A stretch of 14,048 nucleotides of DNA from JANNXY01 sp039795755 (GCA_039795755.1 JBDKLF010000050.1:1-14048), one strand, 5' to 3'; positions 1-5,268 are shown, counted from the first letter of the stretch. Notes: generated by a model not told the origin, from the sequence alone. Translations and numbers: made by a program.

Positions 1-1
1 C

Positions 2-703
2 GGTAAGCAGAAAGAATACAAGACAGGAATGATACAAGAAGGACCATTGCAAGCCTTCAATCAGAATTGGTGGAGAGTGAACTTCGAAGATGCTCCTGAT
101 GGATGGGTGCCTGAGTATTCGTTTACCTCATATGTAAATACCTACAAGACAACACATATTATTCCAATTACTTGGGGCTTCATGAAGCCGGTGTTGTGGG
201 TGCTTTCAATTATTCTCTTGATTATGCTCATGGCGTCAAAGATTCGACTTGGTGCAATGCGTGCAGAAGCAGTTGATAAGCTCAAGCCAAAGACTGTTAC
301 TCCTCCACCAATCAAGAAATCAACAGGTGCACATATTGTCGTAGGTGAGGAAGAAGAAAAAGAAATTCTCACTGCGGGCGACAGACGGTCAAATGATCGC
401 TGGATGCATATTGTGCAATTGCTGCAATCGCACAATCAGAATGATTGGAGACAGGCGATTATCGAAGCTGATATTATTCTCGAAGAAATGCTCGACAAGA
501 TGGGCTATGATGGTAATTCAATTGGGGATAAATTGAAGAATGTTGAACCTTCAGATTTCCGCACTTTGCAACAAGCATGGGAGGCACACAAAGTTCGTAA
601 CCGTATTGCACATATGGGATCTGAATTCCAAGTAAGTCACCAGGATGCAGAACGAGTCATCAACCTGTATCAGGAAGTGTTTGATGAGTTTTACTATATC
701 TAA
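2..703 (+). CDS. Membrane-anchored protein with SH3-like, transmembrane and HEPN-like regions (5' partial)
   Basis: The reading frame is open to the left edge, so this is the C-terminal part of a longer protein; the Met codon at 29 is probably internal. Numbered from that Met, residues 1-35 look like the end of a bacterial SH3 domain (aromatic WW, then a GWVPEY motif). Residues about 51-70 form one transmembrane helix, followed by a basic, Pro-rich linker. Residues about 121-224 are a helical domain with the motif R190-N-R-I-A-H195, which fits the R-x4-6-H signature of HEPN domains, many of which are RNases or RNA-binding. The SH3 part would sit outside the membrane and the helical domain inside. 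The stop lies 3 nt before the 3' end of a convergent tRNA gene. The HEPN call rests on one motif plus helical character. A DUF4145-like or purely structural helical domain is the main alternative, and no function is established. Confidence 0.72.
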   Translation, partial: GKQKEYKTGMIQEGPLQAFNQNWWRVNFEDAPDGWVPEYSFTSYVNTYKTTHIIPITWGFMKPVLWVLSIILLIMLMASKIRLGAMRAEAVDKLKPKTVTPPPIKKSTGAHIVVGEEEEKEILTAGDRRSNDRWMHIVQLLQSHNQNDWRQAIIEADIILEEMLDKMGYDGNSIGDKLKNVEPSDFRTLQQAWEAHKVRNRIAHMGSEFQVSHQDAERVINLYQEVFDEFYYI

Positions 704-706
704 TTG

Positions 707-777
707 TTGCGGGGCCTCGATTCGAACGAGGATCTTTAGGTTATGAGCCTAACGAATTACCGTTACTCTACCCCGCT
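707..777 (-). tRNA. Initiator tRNA-fMet (anticodon CAU)
   Basis: On the minus strand this folds as a 71-nt cloverleaf: acceptor A-GCGGGG with CCCCGC-A, D stem GAGT/ATTC, anticodon stem TTAGG/CCTAA around loop CTCATAA, a 4-nt variable loop, and T arm CCTCG-TTCGAAT-CGAGG. Two initiator hallmarks are present: position 1 (A) cannot pair with position 72 (A), and the D stem has an A11:U24 pair. The usual three G:C pairs at the base of the anticodon stem are reduced to two, with A:U at 29:41. CCA is not encoded; the bases after the discriminator read CAA. The gene converges on the upstream CDS and has its own promoter at 788-816. Confidence 0.93.
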
Positions 778-787
778 GTAGGAAATT

Positions 788-816
788 ACTATATCACTTA
801 GTTTGGCATACTGCAA
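788..816 (-). promoter_or_regulatory. Promoter of the initiator tRNA
   Basis: On the minus strand, TTGCAG (811-816) and TATAGT (788-793) are separated by exactly 17 nt, and a TGn extension precedes the -10. Transcription would start near 781, giving a leader of only a few nucleotides before the tRNA. Confidence 0.65.
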
Positions 817-861
817 TACCACGCTTTTTGGAGGTTTCCACTTTTTATTTCCACAGAACTT

Positions 862-871
862 TGTATACTAT
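862..871 (+). promoter_or_regulatory. Leaderless-type -10 region of the gene at 880
   Basis: The sequence TGTATACTAT contains overlapping -10 candidates TATACT (864-869) and TACTAT (866-871). The second ends 8 nt before the ATG at 880, so the transcript would begin at or next to the start codon. No Shine-Dalgarno sequence is present, and no convincing -35 box is visible. Confidence 0.5.
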
Positions 872-879
872 GGTTCGCT

Positions 880-1407
880 ATGAACATCACTTCACTTAAG
901 TTCTTTGTCTCGTTTGCCATCGTGCTCTTGTTCCGGCTCGTCAGAGGGCTGTTCACGCTCCCTGGTCTCGAACCGGTCATGACAACTACAATACCCTTTG
1001 CTAAAGAGGGTGGGAAGGTTGCAGGTTTCCTGTTCGCCGCGTTCTCGATTGCCATCTTTGATGTCGTCACTGGCACTGCAGGATGGGGGACTGTCGTTAA
1101 TGCTACGACCTACGGAATAGTAGGAGTTGCAGCTGCGAGCTGGTTCCAACGTCATGAATTCAGTCGAACAAACACAGTTGGCTTTGCCATTGTGGGGACG
1201 CTGTTCTATGACCTCATCACTGGAGTAATCGCAACACCACTGCTTTACCCGATCTCATTCGGGCAGGCAGCTGTGGGACAAATCCCATTTACCCTGTGGC
1301 ATCTTGCAGGGAATGTGGCATTTGTCACATTGGTGAGTCCGCTGATTCACCGTTGTATTCTTGCTAATCCACGATTCAGTTGGGGACGAGAGGTGGCTCA
1401 CGCGTAA
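880..1407 (+). CDS. Multi-pass membrane protein, possibly an ECF transporter S component
   Basis: This encodes 175 residues, mostly hydrophobic, with about five or six membrane segments and short polar loops. The length, the small-residue-rich helices and loop patterns such as PFAKEGGKVAG and WHLAGNVAF resemble substrate-binding S components of energy-coupling-factor vitamin transporters or the related small DUF families. I see no signature that would name a substrate. No ATPase or T-component gene is nearby, which is normal for group II S components that share a module encoded elsewhere. The start at 880 is supported by the -10 box 8 nt upstream. The gene is noticeably richer in G+C than those after 4600. 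The family call is tentative; the integral membrane nature is secure. Confidence 0.75.
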   Translation: MNITSLKFFVSFAIVLLFRLVRGLFTLPGLEPVMTTTIPFAKEGGKVAGFLFAAFSIAIFDVVTGTAGWGTVVNATTYGIVGVAAASWFQRHEFSRTNTVGFAIVGTLFYDLITGVIATPLLYPISFGQAAVGQIPFTLWHLAGNVAFVTLVSPLIHRCILANPRFSWGREVAHA

Positions 1408-1421
1408 TGGCGGGCTTTTTA

Positions 1422-1449
1422 TTTACAATCAGGCCGAATCGTGTTAATT
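1422..1449 (+). promoter_or_regulatory. Promoter of the CAU tRNA
   Basis: TTTACA (1422-1427) and TTAATT (1444-1449) are 16 nt apart, with TG directly before the -10. The predicted start near 1456 lies about 11 nt before the tRNA. The GTGTTAATTTTT around this -10 recurs almost exactly before the gene at 4087. Confidence 0.5.
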
Positions 1450-1466
1450 TTTATAGGTTCGTATAT

Positions 1467-1539
1467 GCCGGTATAGCTCAGGTAGCAGAGCGAGGGACTC
1501 ATAAGCCCTAGGTCCCAAGTGCAAGTCTTGGTGCCGGCA
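1467..1539 (+). tRNA. tRNA with anticodon CAU (elongator Met, or Ile2)
   Basis: This is a 73-nt cloverleaf: acceptor GCCGGTA/TGCCGGC with one G:U pair and discriminator A, D stem GCTC/GAGC, anticodon stem AGGGA/GCCCT around loop CTCATAA, variable loop AGGTC, and T arm CCAAG-TGCAAGT-CTTGG. Position 1 pairs normally with 72, so it is not an initiator. A CAU anticodon may belong to elongator Met or to Ile2, whose C34 is changed to lysidine by TilS; sequence alone does not decide here. Two oddities are an A31-G39 mismatch closing the anticodon loop and G instead of U at the second T-loop position (normally pseudouridine 55). CCA is not encoded. Confidence 0.88.
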
Positions 1540-1554
1540 CAGAGTGTGTGCGTA

Positions 1555-1582
1555 TTGACTAATATATTATTTATGATATTAT
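1555..1582 (+). promoter_or_regulatory. Promoter before the two-gene secreted-protein operon
   Basis: TTGACT (1555-1560) and TATTAT (1577-1582) are separated by 16 nt in a very AT-rich spacer. The predicted start near 1590 leaves a leader of about 43 nt before the ATG at 1633, unlike the leaderless arrangements elsewhere in the window. A terminator-like hairpin lies in that leader. Confidence 0.6.
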
Positions 1583-1598
1583 TCTAGTTGAATAGAGT

Positions 1599-1618
1599 GA
1601 GGCCAAAAGCCTCTTTTT
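1599..1618 (+). terminator. Small terminator-like hairpin between promoter and gene
   Basis: GAGGC (1599-1603) and GCCTC (1609-1613) pair around loop CAAAA, followed by five T. The five-pair stem is short. It may end the upstream tRNA transcript, or, because it lies only about 10 nt after the predicted start of the 1555 promoter, attenuate the following operon. Confidence 0.55.
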
Positions 1619-1632
1619 CTGTTCTTCACATA

Positions 1633-1815
1633 ATGAAACGAAAACTCGCTGCTCTGGCAGCACTCGCCGTCGTTGCGATCTGTGGATCTATGATCTACTT
1701 GTCGCAGTCACCGGAGGTTACTTCGCAAGAAGTCGCTTCCATCACATCAACCAATGATATCAATAATGTTTCGGAGCACGTTGTTACCGGAACGATTGGT
1801 GTCAAACTTCAGTAA
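1633..1815 (+). CDS. Small anchored or secreted protein of unknown function
   Basis: This encodes 60 residues beginning MKRK, followed by a hydrophobic segment at about residues 5-23 (rich in Ala, Leu and Val) and a polar Ser/Thr/Val-rich tail. It is either a signal-anchored protein with a short outer tail or an exported peptide. An in-frame ATG at 1588 would start upstream of, and run through, the terminator-like hairpin; its extra 15 residues would bury the signal sequence, so I prefer 1633. The next gene starts 6 nt after the stop and also has a signal peptide, so the two are probably co-transcribed and may act together. No family recognised. Confidence 0.6.
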   Translation: MKRKLAALAALAVVAICGSMIYLSQSPEVTSQEVASITSTNDINNVSEHVVTGTIGVKLQ

Positions 1816-1821
1816 TTCAGC

Positions 1822-2859
1822 ATGAAAAAGAAAATCATGTTTGCGCTGTGCATGCTCTTTGCATGCGTCACGTCACTTGTGGCTGGCACATTGGCACCGC
1901 TGCCAATGATCAGGTCAAAAGAGGACCTCAAGTCCTGGGCGATCGAACAGGTCGTATCGGGAAACCTTGGTCTCGGATCAACTTCACTTCTTACCGGAGC
2001 TGACAACGTCACAGACGTTTATGTATCCGGTAGTGGTGCGGACGAAGTTCTTGCCAAGCTCAGCTCGGCTCGCTTCCGGTTCCGTGTTGCGGAACCTAAG
2101 GACGGTGTCTATGTCTACGGTTCTCTCACAAACAGTGGGGGAGATCAGCTTTTCTACGGAAATGGCTACGGAGGCATTGATTCGTCAGGTGTTGATTGGA
2201 AATTGCTCGAAACGAATGTCAAATTCAGTCTCTCGAGCAGTATTGCCATTCCAGTGCCTTTCACCGACGAGGTGTCTGAAATATACCTCATCTACCGTGA
2301 TGAAAGCGGTAACTATCAGTGGAGCGAGAGTCTCGGCTACAGTCAGTGGAACAAGACCTTTTACTTTCCGACGGAGTTCGCAGGGAAGGATGGTCAACTG
2401 ATCTTTCGGTTGGGTAATGCAAAGGGTGGTGTCAAATCATCCGTCGCATACTCGCTCAAAGGTGTGCCGCTTGCTTCTCCGCAGATTGTTGCGGGGTTGA
2501 CGACAAGCATCGACAACTATGCGAGCTATGATAGCACTACCGGATTTACCGGAGGCGTGCTCATGAATGCAGTCGGTGGATACGGACATACGGCACCGAT
2601 CGTCAAGGTGAAAGTTGTCACTCAAACATCGCTTTCCCTCGTCTGCCGTGTTCTGCATGAATATTCGGGTGCAACACTTGAAGTTCCTGCGTCAGGCAAA
2701 TATCGAAAACAAGGAACAAGTGATGTTCTGAATTGGCAGCGTCAAGCGGCTGGTCCTGATCTCGTTGTTCCTCCGGGGACTTACTACATTTGGTGGGATA
2801 CGAGCACTTTTGAGACGGAACCAACTCCGCCATACTACGGTGGAGGAGGTAAGGGCTAG
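1822..2859 (+). CDS. Secreted protein of unknown function with Gly-rich C-terminus
   Basis: This encodes 345 residues. The N-terminus (MKKK, a hydrophobic core, then LVAG) is a typical Sec signal peptide with likely cleavage near residues 21-22. The mature part is rich in Gly, Ser, Tyr and Val with alternating hydrophobic residues, suggesting beta-sandwich or repeat structure, and it ends in a Pro/Tyr stretch and GGGGKG. I recognise no catalytic motif or named domain. It follows the small anchored protein at 1633 in the same operon and is closed by two hairpins. Hand counts of two 60-nt rows (1861 and 2101) give about 50-55% G+C, clearly above the genes after 4600, so it may have a different history. 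Function unknown; a surface or extracellular role is inferred from the signal peptide. Confidence 0.82.
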   Translation: MKKKIMFALCMLFACVTSLVAGTLAPLPMIRSKEDLKSWAIEQVVSGNLGLGSTSLLTGADNVTDVYVSGSGADEVLAKLSSARFRFRVAEPKDGVYVYGSLTNSGGDQLFYGNGYGGIDSSGVDWKLLETNVKFSLSSSIAIPVPFTDEVSEIYLIYRDESGNYQWSESLGYSQWNKTFYFPTEFAGKDGQLIFRLGNAKGGVKSSVAYSLKGVPLASPQIVAGLTTSIDNYASYDSTTGFTGGVLMNAVGGYGHTAPIVKVKVVTQTSLSLVCRVLHEYSGATLEVPASGKYRKQGTSDVLNWQRQAAGPDLVVPPGTYYIWWDTSTFETEPTPPYYGGGGKG

Positions 2860-2869
2860 TTTTTCACTC

Positions 2870-2885
2870 GCGGGGTAGACCCCGC
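2870..2885 (+). repeat. Perfect GC-rich hairpin
   Basis: GCGGGG and CCCCGC pair perfectly around a TAGA tetraloop 10 nt after the preceding stop codon. No T-run follows it directly; it stands just upstream of the longer terminator hairpin and may protect the mRNA 3' end or take part in termination. Confidence 0.6.
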
Positions 2886-2887
2886 AC

Positions 2888-2933
2888 GTGTCACGTTACT
2901 TAGCGCAAGCGGTAATGTGGCACACTTTTATTT
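2888..2933 (+). terminator. Long imperfect hairpin with GCAA loop and T-run
   Basis: The arms 2888-2900 and 2911-2925 pair with two bulged bases and two G:U pairs. An inner GC/GC pair is capped by GCAA, a GNRA-type loop, and the hairpin is followed by TTTTATTT. It fits an intrinsic terminator for the secreted-protein operon. Confidence 0.65.
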
Positions 2934-2962
2934 AGCATGTTCGCTATTATTGTGTTTTTGTG

Positions 2963-2968
2963 TAATAT
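2963..2968 (+). promoter_or_regulatory. Leaderless-type -10 box of the methyltransferase gene
   Basis: TAATAT, preceded by TG, ends 7 nt before the ATG at 2976 and no Shine-Dalgarno sequence is present, so the transcript should start at the ATG. Confidence 0.5.
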
Positions 2969-2975
2969 GTAATCA

Positions 2976-3680
2976 ATGTCACGAGAATCAAGCAAAAAAT
3001 TTTGGAATAAAGAATACGCCGTGCCGAAGCATCTTATTCTTTCGGATGATCCAGCAGAAGATCTTGGGACTTTTTCTCGTTGGGCGATTCGTAACGCTGA
3101 ATGGTTTCCTTTTCCTAAAGGAGGAACGGCTATTGATATTGGATGTGGGAATGGTCGCAATCTGATCGGATTGTGTAAAGAATTCGGAATGAAAGGTTAC
3201 GGTGTAGATATTTCTGATATTGCGATTCAGCAAGCAAAGAAAATGGGAGTCGACCTTCCTATTGTATGGAAAGTGGGGGATATGAGTGATCCTTTGCCAG
3301 TAGAAGACCAAAGTGCAGACGTAGTACTCGATATGATGTCATCTCACCACATGATGAAGGCTGAGCGTGAAGACTTGCTCAAAGAAGTGTTGCGAGTAAT
3401 CAAGCCGTATGGCTGGTTCTTCTTCAAGACCTTTGTGATGGATGGAGATATGCACGCCAAGCGACTCATCAAAGATCATCCTGCAGGTGAAGAAAATGCC
3501 TATATTCATCCAAAGATTGGTAGTTATGAATACGTATGGACTGAAGACAAGATTCGAGAGACATTCTCACCGTATTTCAAAATCTTTAAGATGAATAAGT
3601 CATACAAACATGTGACTCGTGATGGCAAGCCACATAAGCGCCGAACCATTTCTGTCTACATGGAGCGTATCCGAGACTAG
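2976..3680 (+). CDS. Class I SAM-dependent methyltransferase
   Basis: This encodes 234 residues. The SAM-binding motif I is clear (DIGCGNGRN, residues 54-62), followed by an acidic residue at the end of strand 2 (GVDIS, Asp78), a GDM motif for the adenine side, and a post-motif segment LLKEVLRVIKPYGWFFF typical of methyltransferase domain 11/25 families. It transfers a methyl group from S-adenosylmethionine; the acceptor cannot be read from sequence. The C-terminus (about residues 195-234) is basic and Lys/Arg/His-rich. The start at 2976 is supported by the -10 box 7 nt upstream. It stands alone, between a terminator hairpin and a tRNA gene, so context gives no substrate hint. Confidence 0.9.
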   Translation: MSRESSKKFWNKEYAVPKHLILSDDPAEDLGTFSRWAIRNAEWFPFPKGGTAIDIGCGNGRNLIGLCKEFGMKGYGVDISDIAIQQAKKMGVDLPIVWKVGDMSDPLPVEDQSADVVLDMMSSHHMMKAEREDLLKEVLRVIKPYGWFFFKTFVMDGDMHAKRLIKDHPAGEENAYIHPKIGSYEYVWTEDKIRETFSPYFKIFKMNKSYKHVTRDGKPHKRRTISVYMERIRD

Positions 3681-3701
3681 TGTTTGTAGGGCAGGGAGAG
3701 C

Positions 3702-3729
3702 TTTTCATATTCTCCAAATTATGTATAAT
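3702..3729 (+). promoter_or_regulatory. Promoter of tRNA-Asp
   Basis: A perfect TATAAT (3724-3729) lies 16 nt after TTTTCA (3702-3707). Transcription would start near 3736, giving a leader of about 22 nt before the tRNA. Confidence 0.65.
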
Positions 3730-3758
3730 AGTCCCCATGCACATGAAGTGCAGTATTT

Positions 3759-3832
3759 GCAGGTGTAGCTCAATTGGTTAGAGCACTCCCCTGTCACGGG
3801 AGAGGTTGCGGGTTCGAGCCCCGTCACTTGCG
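3759..3832 (+). tRNA. tRNA-Asp (anticodon GUC)
   Basis: This is a 74-nt cloverleaf: acceptor GCAGGTG/CACTTGC with one G:U pair, D stem GCTC/GAGC, anticodon stem CTCCC/GGGAG around loop CTGTCAC, variable loop AGGTT, and T arm GCGGG-TTCGAGC-CCCGT. Discriminator G73 is the Asp identity base. CCA is not encoded. An exact copy of its last bases recurs at 3969-3988. Confidence 0.96.
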
Positions 3833-3836
3833 CAAG

Positions 3837-3862
3837 AAAAATCCGGTTCTACCGGATTTTTT
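3837..3862 (+). terminator. Intrinsic terminator of tRNA-Asp
   Basis: AAAAATCCGG (3837-3846) and CCGGATTTTT pair over 10 bp around loop TTCTA, and the stem runs into a stretch of six T. It begins 5 nt after the tRNA. Confidence 0.88.
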
Positions 3863-3865
3863 GCT

Positions 3866-3988
3866 GCAAGTGAAAAATGCGTAGCATTTTTAGGGACTCG
3901 AAAGCCGGACTGAGCGCAGGCGAGGGAGGCGGGGTCGCGGGTCGAGCCAGCAGGCGAGAACCTGTGACCGAGCCCCGTCACTTGCGCA
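3866..3988 (+). repeat. tRNA-tail element: GC-rich structured region ending in a copy of the tRNA-Asp 3' end
   Basis: The 20 bases at 3815-3834 (T-arm end, acceptor strand and discriminator of tRNA-Asp) recur exactly at 3969-3988. GCAAGTG at 3866-3872 is the perfect complement of CACTTGC at 3979-3985, so the ends could re-form a tRNA-like acceptor stem. Between them, 3937-3948 resembles the tRNA T-arm start with one base missing, GCAGGCGAG occurs at 3916 and 3950, and GGCGGGG (3928-3934) can pair with CCCCGTC (3973-3979). The row 3901-3960 holds 43 G+C of 60, far above its surroundings. It may be a remnant of tRNA-targeted integration, a tRNA-derived interspersed repeat, or a structured RNA. 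No integrase is nearby. Confidence 0.6.
3873..3891 (+). repeat. A/T-tailed hairpin within the tRNA-tail element
   Basis: AAAAATGC (3873-3880) and GCATTTTT (3884-3891) pair perfectly around GTA. It could act as a second terminator in either direction, but it lies inside the unusual region after tRNA-Asp and may be part of that element. Confidence 0.55.
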
Positions 3989-4028
3989 GACGATTTTTCA
4001 TCCATTAAATCCGTTAAACGTAGGAATT

Positions 4029-4046
4029 TTTTGGTTCCAACCAAAA
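4029..4046. repeat. Short inverted repeat upstream of the gene at 4087
   Basis: TTTTGGTT and AACCAAAA are perfect inverted arms separated by CC. The repeat lies just before the possible -35 at 4049, so it might be an operator or a weak terminator. Otherwise 3989-4086 is AT-rich with no gene that I can support. Confidence 0.35.
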
Positions 4047-4048
4047 CA

Positions 4049-4076
4049 TGGACAAGAATGAATAAATGTGTTAATT
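4049..4076 (+). promoter_or_regulatory. Possible promoter of the gene at 4087
   Basis: TGGACA (4049-4054) matches the -35 consensus at 5 of 6 positions and is 16 nt before TTAATT (4071-4076). The -10 ends 10 nt before the ATG, so the leader would be only a few bases. Confidence 0.45.
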
Positions 4077-4086
4077 TTTTTCTAGT

Positions 4087-4488
4087 ATGAATGCTCCTTT
4101 TCGACAAACTCGTAAATTCGAACTAATTCAGTCAACACCTCGTCTCCTTCAGGTGCTGAAGCAAGGTAAAGTGCTCTGGACGTTTGTCTGTGTTCTTGGT
4201 CAAGGTCCTCGATGTATTAAACGTATGAGGATTACTCGGATTTCTAAAAAAGATCAAGTCGTTTATTATGAGTACAGAGATCCCGGTTTGGCGAGAGAGA
4301 TGGGAAAGAAAAGAAACCATCAATTCTCAGGTCAACACCATTTCTCAACTCTTCTTCAAGGGTATCGCGGCGTCTGCCTTACTAAGGAGGCTGCAAATTA
4401 CCACCTTCGCAGGAATAAGAGAGCGTATGCTCGCGACATTGACAACCGGGCAGCTGAAGAGGATGATCGGGACTTGCTTATGAGTTGA
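4087..4488 (+). CDS. Small basic protein of unknown function
   Basis: This encodes 133 residues rich in Arg, Lys, Gln and His, with no membrane segment or signal peptide, so it is cytoplasmic and possibly nucleic-acid binding by charge alone. The C-terminal third (HLRRNKRAYARDIDNRAAEEDDRD) is highly charged and probably helical. I recognise no family. It has its own possible promoter and a terminator overlapping its stop codon, which supports it being a genuine single-gene unit. It is the only gene here that ends in UGA. The TGA is part of the terminator stem, so translation and termination may be linked. Confidence 0.6.
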   Translation: MNAPFRQTRKFELIQSTPRLLQVLKQGKVLWTFVCVLGQGPRCIKRMRITRISKKDQVVYYEYRDPGLAREMGKKRNHQFSGQHHFSTLLQGYRGVCLTKEAANYHLRRNKRAYARDIDNRAAEEDDRDLLMS

Positions 4489-4519
4489 GGTTATTGCAGA
4501 CCGACAACTCATTTTTATT
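4480..4519 (+). terminator. Intrinsic terminator overlapping the stop codon at 4486
   Basis: ATGAGTTG (4480-4487) and CAACTCAT (4505-4512) pair perfectly over 8 bp around a 17-nt loop, followed by a T-rich run to 4519. The left arm contains the last codons and stop of the preceding gene. I see nothing further between here and 4611. Confidence 0.65.
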
Positions 4520-4611
4520 TGCAGTTCCCACTTCCTCCACCAGCCCGCGCAGAGGAAAAAAGTCCGAGAAATCGTGCTTTTTTCTATGCACACTGACGGG
4601 ATAGAGAATTG

Positions 4612-4620
4612 TGTTAGGAT
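4612..4620 (+). promoter_or_regulatory. Extended -10 promoter of the SGNH hydrolase/ddl operon
   Basis: TGT then TAGGAT (4615-4620) forms an extended -10 ending 6 nt before the ATG at 4627. A weak -35 (CTGACG, 4593-4598) lies 16 nt upstream. This predicts a leaderless mRNA. Confidence 0.55.
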
Positions 4621-4626
4621 TATTTT

Positions 4627-5268
4627 ATGATAAAAGATTCAGCGAAAACTATTCTCTGTTATGGAGATTCAAATACATGGGGAAATGTGCCGCGAACTGA
4701 TAATCGGTATCCGAGAAGTGTGCGATGGACGGGAGTATTACAAAAGCTCTTGGGAGAAGAGTATGAAGTAATTAGTGAAGGGTTATGTGGGAGGACTTTC
4801 GTTGCGGAAGATGTCATAAAACCACATAGAACAGGTATTACACATCTGAGAGCAATACTTGAAAGTGCTGACCCTATTGAATATGTTGTGGTGATGTTGG
4901 GGACCAATGATGTAAAAGCTACTTACAATCTCTCTGCAACAACCATTGCTTCTCATCTTGAAGCAACCGTTAAACTCATTCAATCTCCAGATAATGAATT
5001 AGAAAAAGTACCAAGCATAATCGTGGTATGTCCACCACCAGTTATTCATCCGGAGACAAATGATCTTGATCCGAGAATGGTACGTGGAATTGAACTGTTC
5101 AATGAGCTACCTGATTTATATAGAGAGGTTGCAGAAAAGTATGGCTGTAGATTTGTAAACGCGGGAGATTACATGTCTTCAAGTGCAATTGATGGATATC
5201 ATCTTGATGCAAGTTCACATGGTAAGTTAGGAGAAATTATAATGAATGAGATAGTGAATTTAAAGTAG
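4627..5268 (+). CDS. SGNH/GDSL-family hydrolase
   Basis: This encodes 213 residues with all SGNH blocks: block I GDSNTWG (residues 13-19, nucleophile Ser15), block II Gly in the EGLCGRT segment (about 51-57), block III GTND (92-95), and block V D189-G-Y-H192 for the catalytic Asp/His. It resembles the arylesterase-like branch (GDSNTWG, GRT, GYHLD). These enzymes hydrolyse esters, often acetyl or acyl groups on carbohydrates, by a Ser-His-Asp mechanism. There is no signal peptide, so it is probably cytoplasmic. The D-Ala-D-Ala ligase gene begins 2 nt after its stop, pointing to co-transcription. A role in cell-wall or metabolite de-acylation is possible but inferred only from that linkage. Confidence 0.9.
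   Translation: MIKDSAKTILCYGDSNTWGNVPRTDNRYPRSVRWTGVLQKLLGEEYEVISEGLCGRTFVAEDVIKPHRTGITHLRAILESADPIEYVVVMLGTNDVKATYNLSATTIASHLEATVKLIQSPDNELEKVPSIIVVCPPPVIHPETNDLDPRMVRGIELFNELPDLYREVAEKYGCRFVNAGDYMSSSAIDGYHLDASSHGKLGEIIMNEIVNLK

Noticed and set aside
1822..2859. Several 60-140-codon frames on both strands inside the secreted-protein gene
   Set aside because: They overlap a gene with a clear signal peptide and have no start signals or domain-like sequence; they result from the higher G+C there.
3737..3781. Tiny frame starting MHMKCSICRC 7 nt after TATAAT, mimicking the leaderless pattern
   Set aside because: It runs into tRNA-Asp and ends after 14 codons; the promoter is better explained as that of the tRNA.
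3815..3988. A full integrated mobile element flanked by att sites
   Set aside because: The copies are about 155 bp apart with no integrase or cargo, so only a remnant or repeat can be claimed.
3778..4107. Minus-strand open frame of 109 codons ending in DGARTRNLSRDRGVL
   Set aside because: It runs antisense through tRNA-Asp and the tRNA-tail element; that ending is the translation of tRNA sequence, so it is not a gene.
4486..4488. Possible recoding of UGA (as glycine or tryptophan) as in some candidate phyla
   Set aside because: Reading through gives an unconvincing tail across a terminator, and no other gene contains an in-frame TGA, so the standard code fits.
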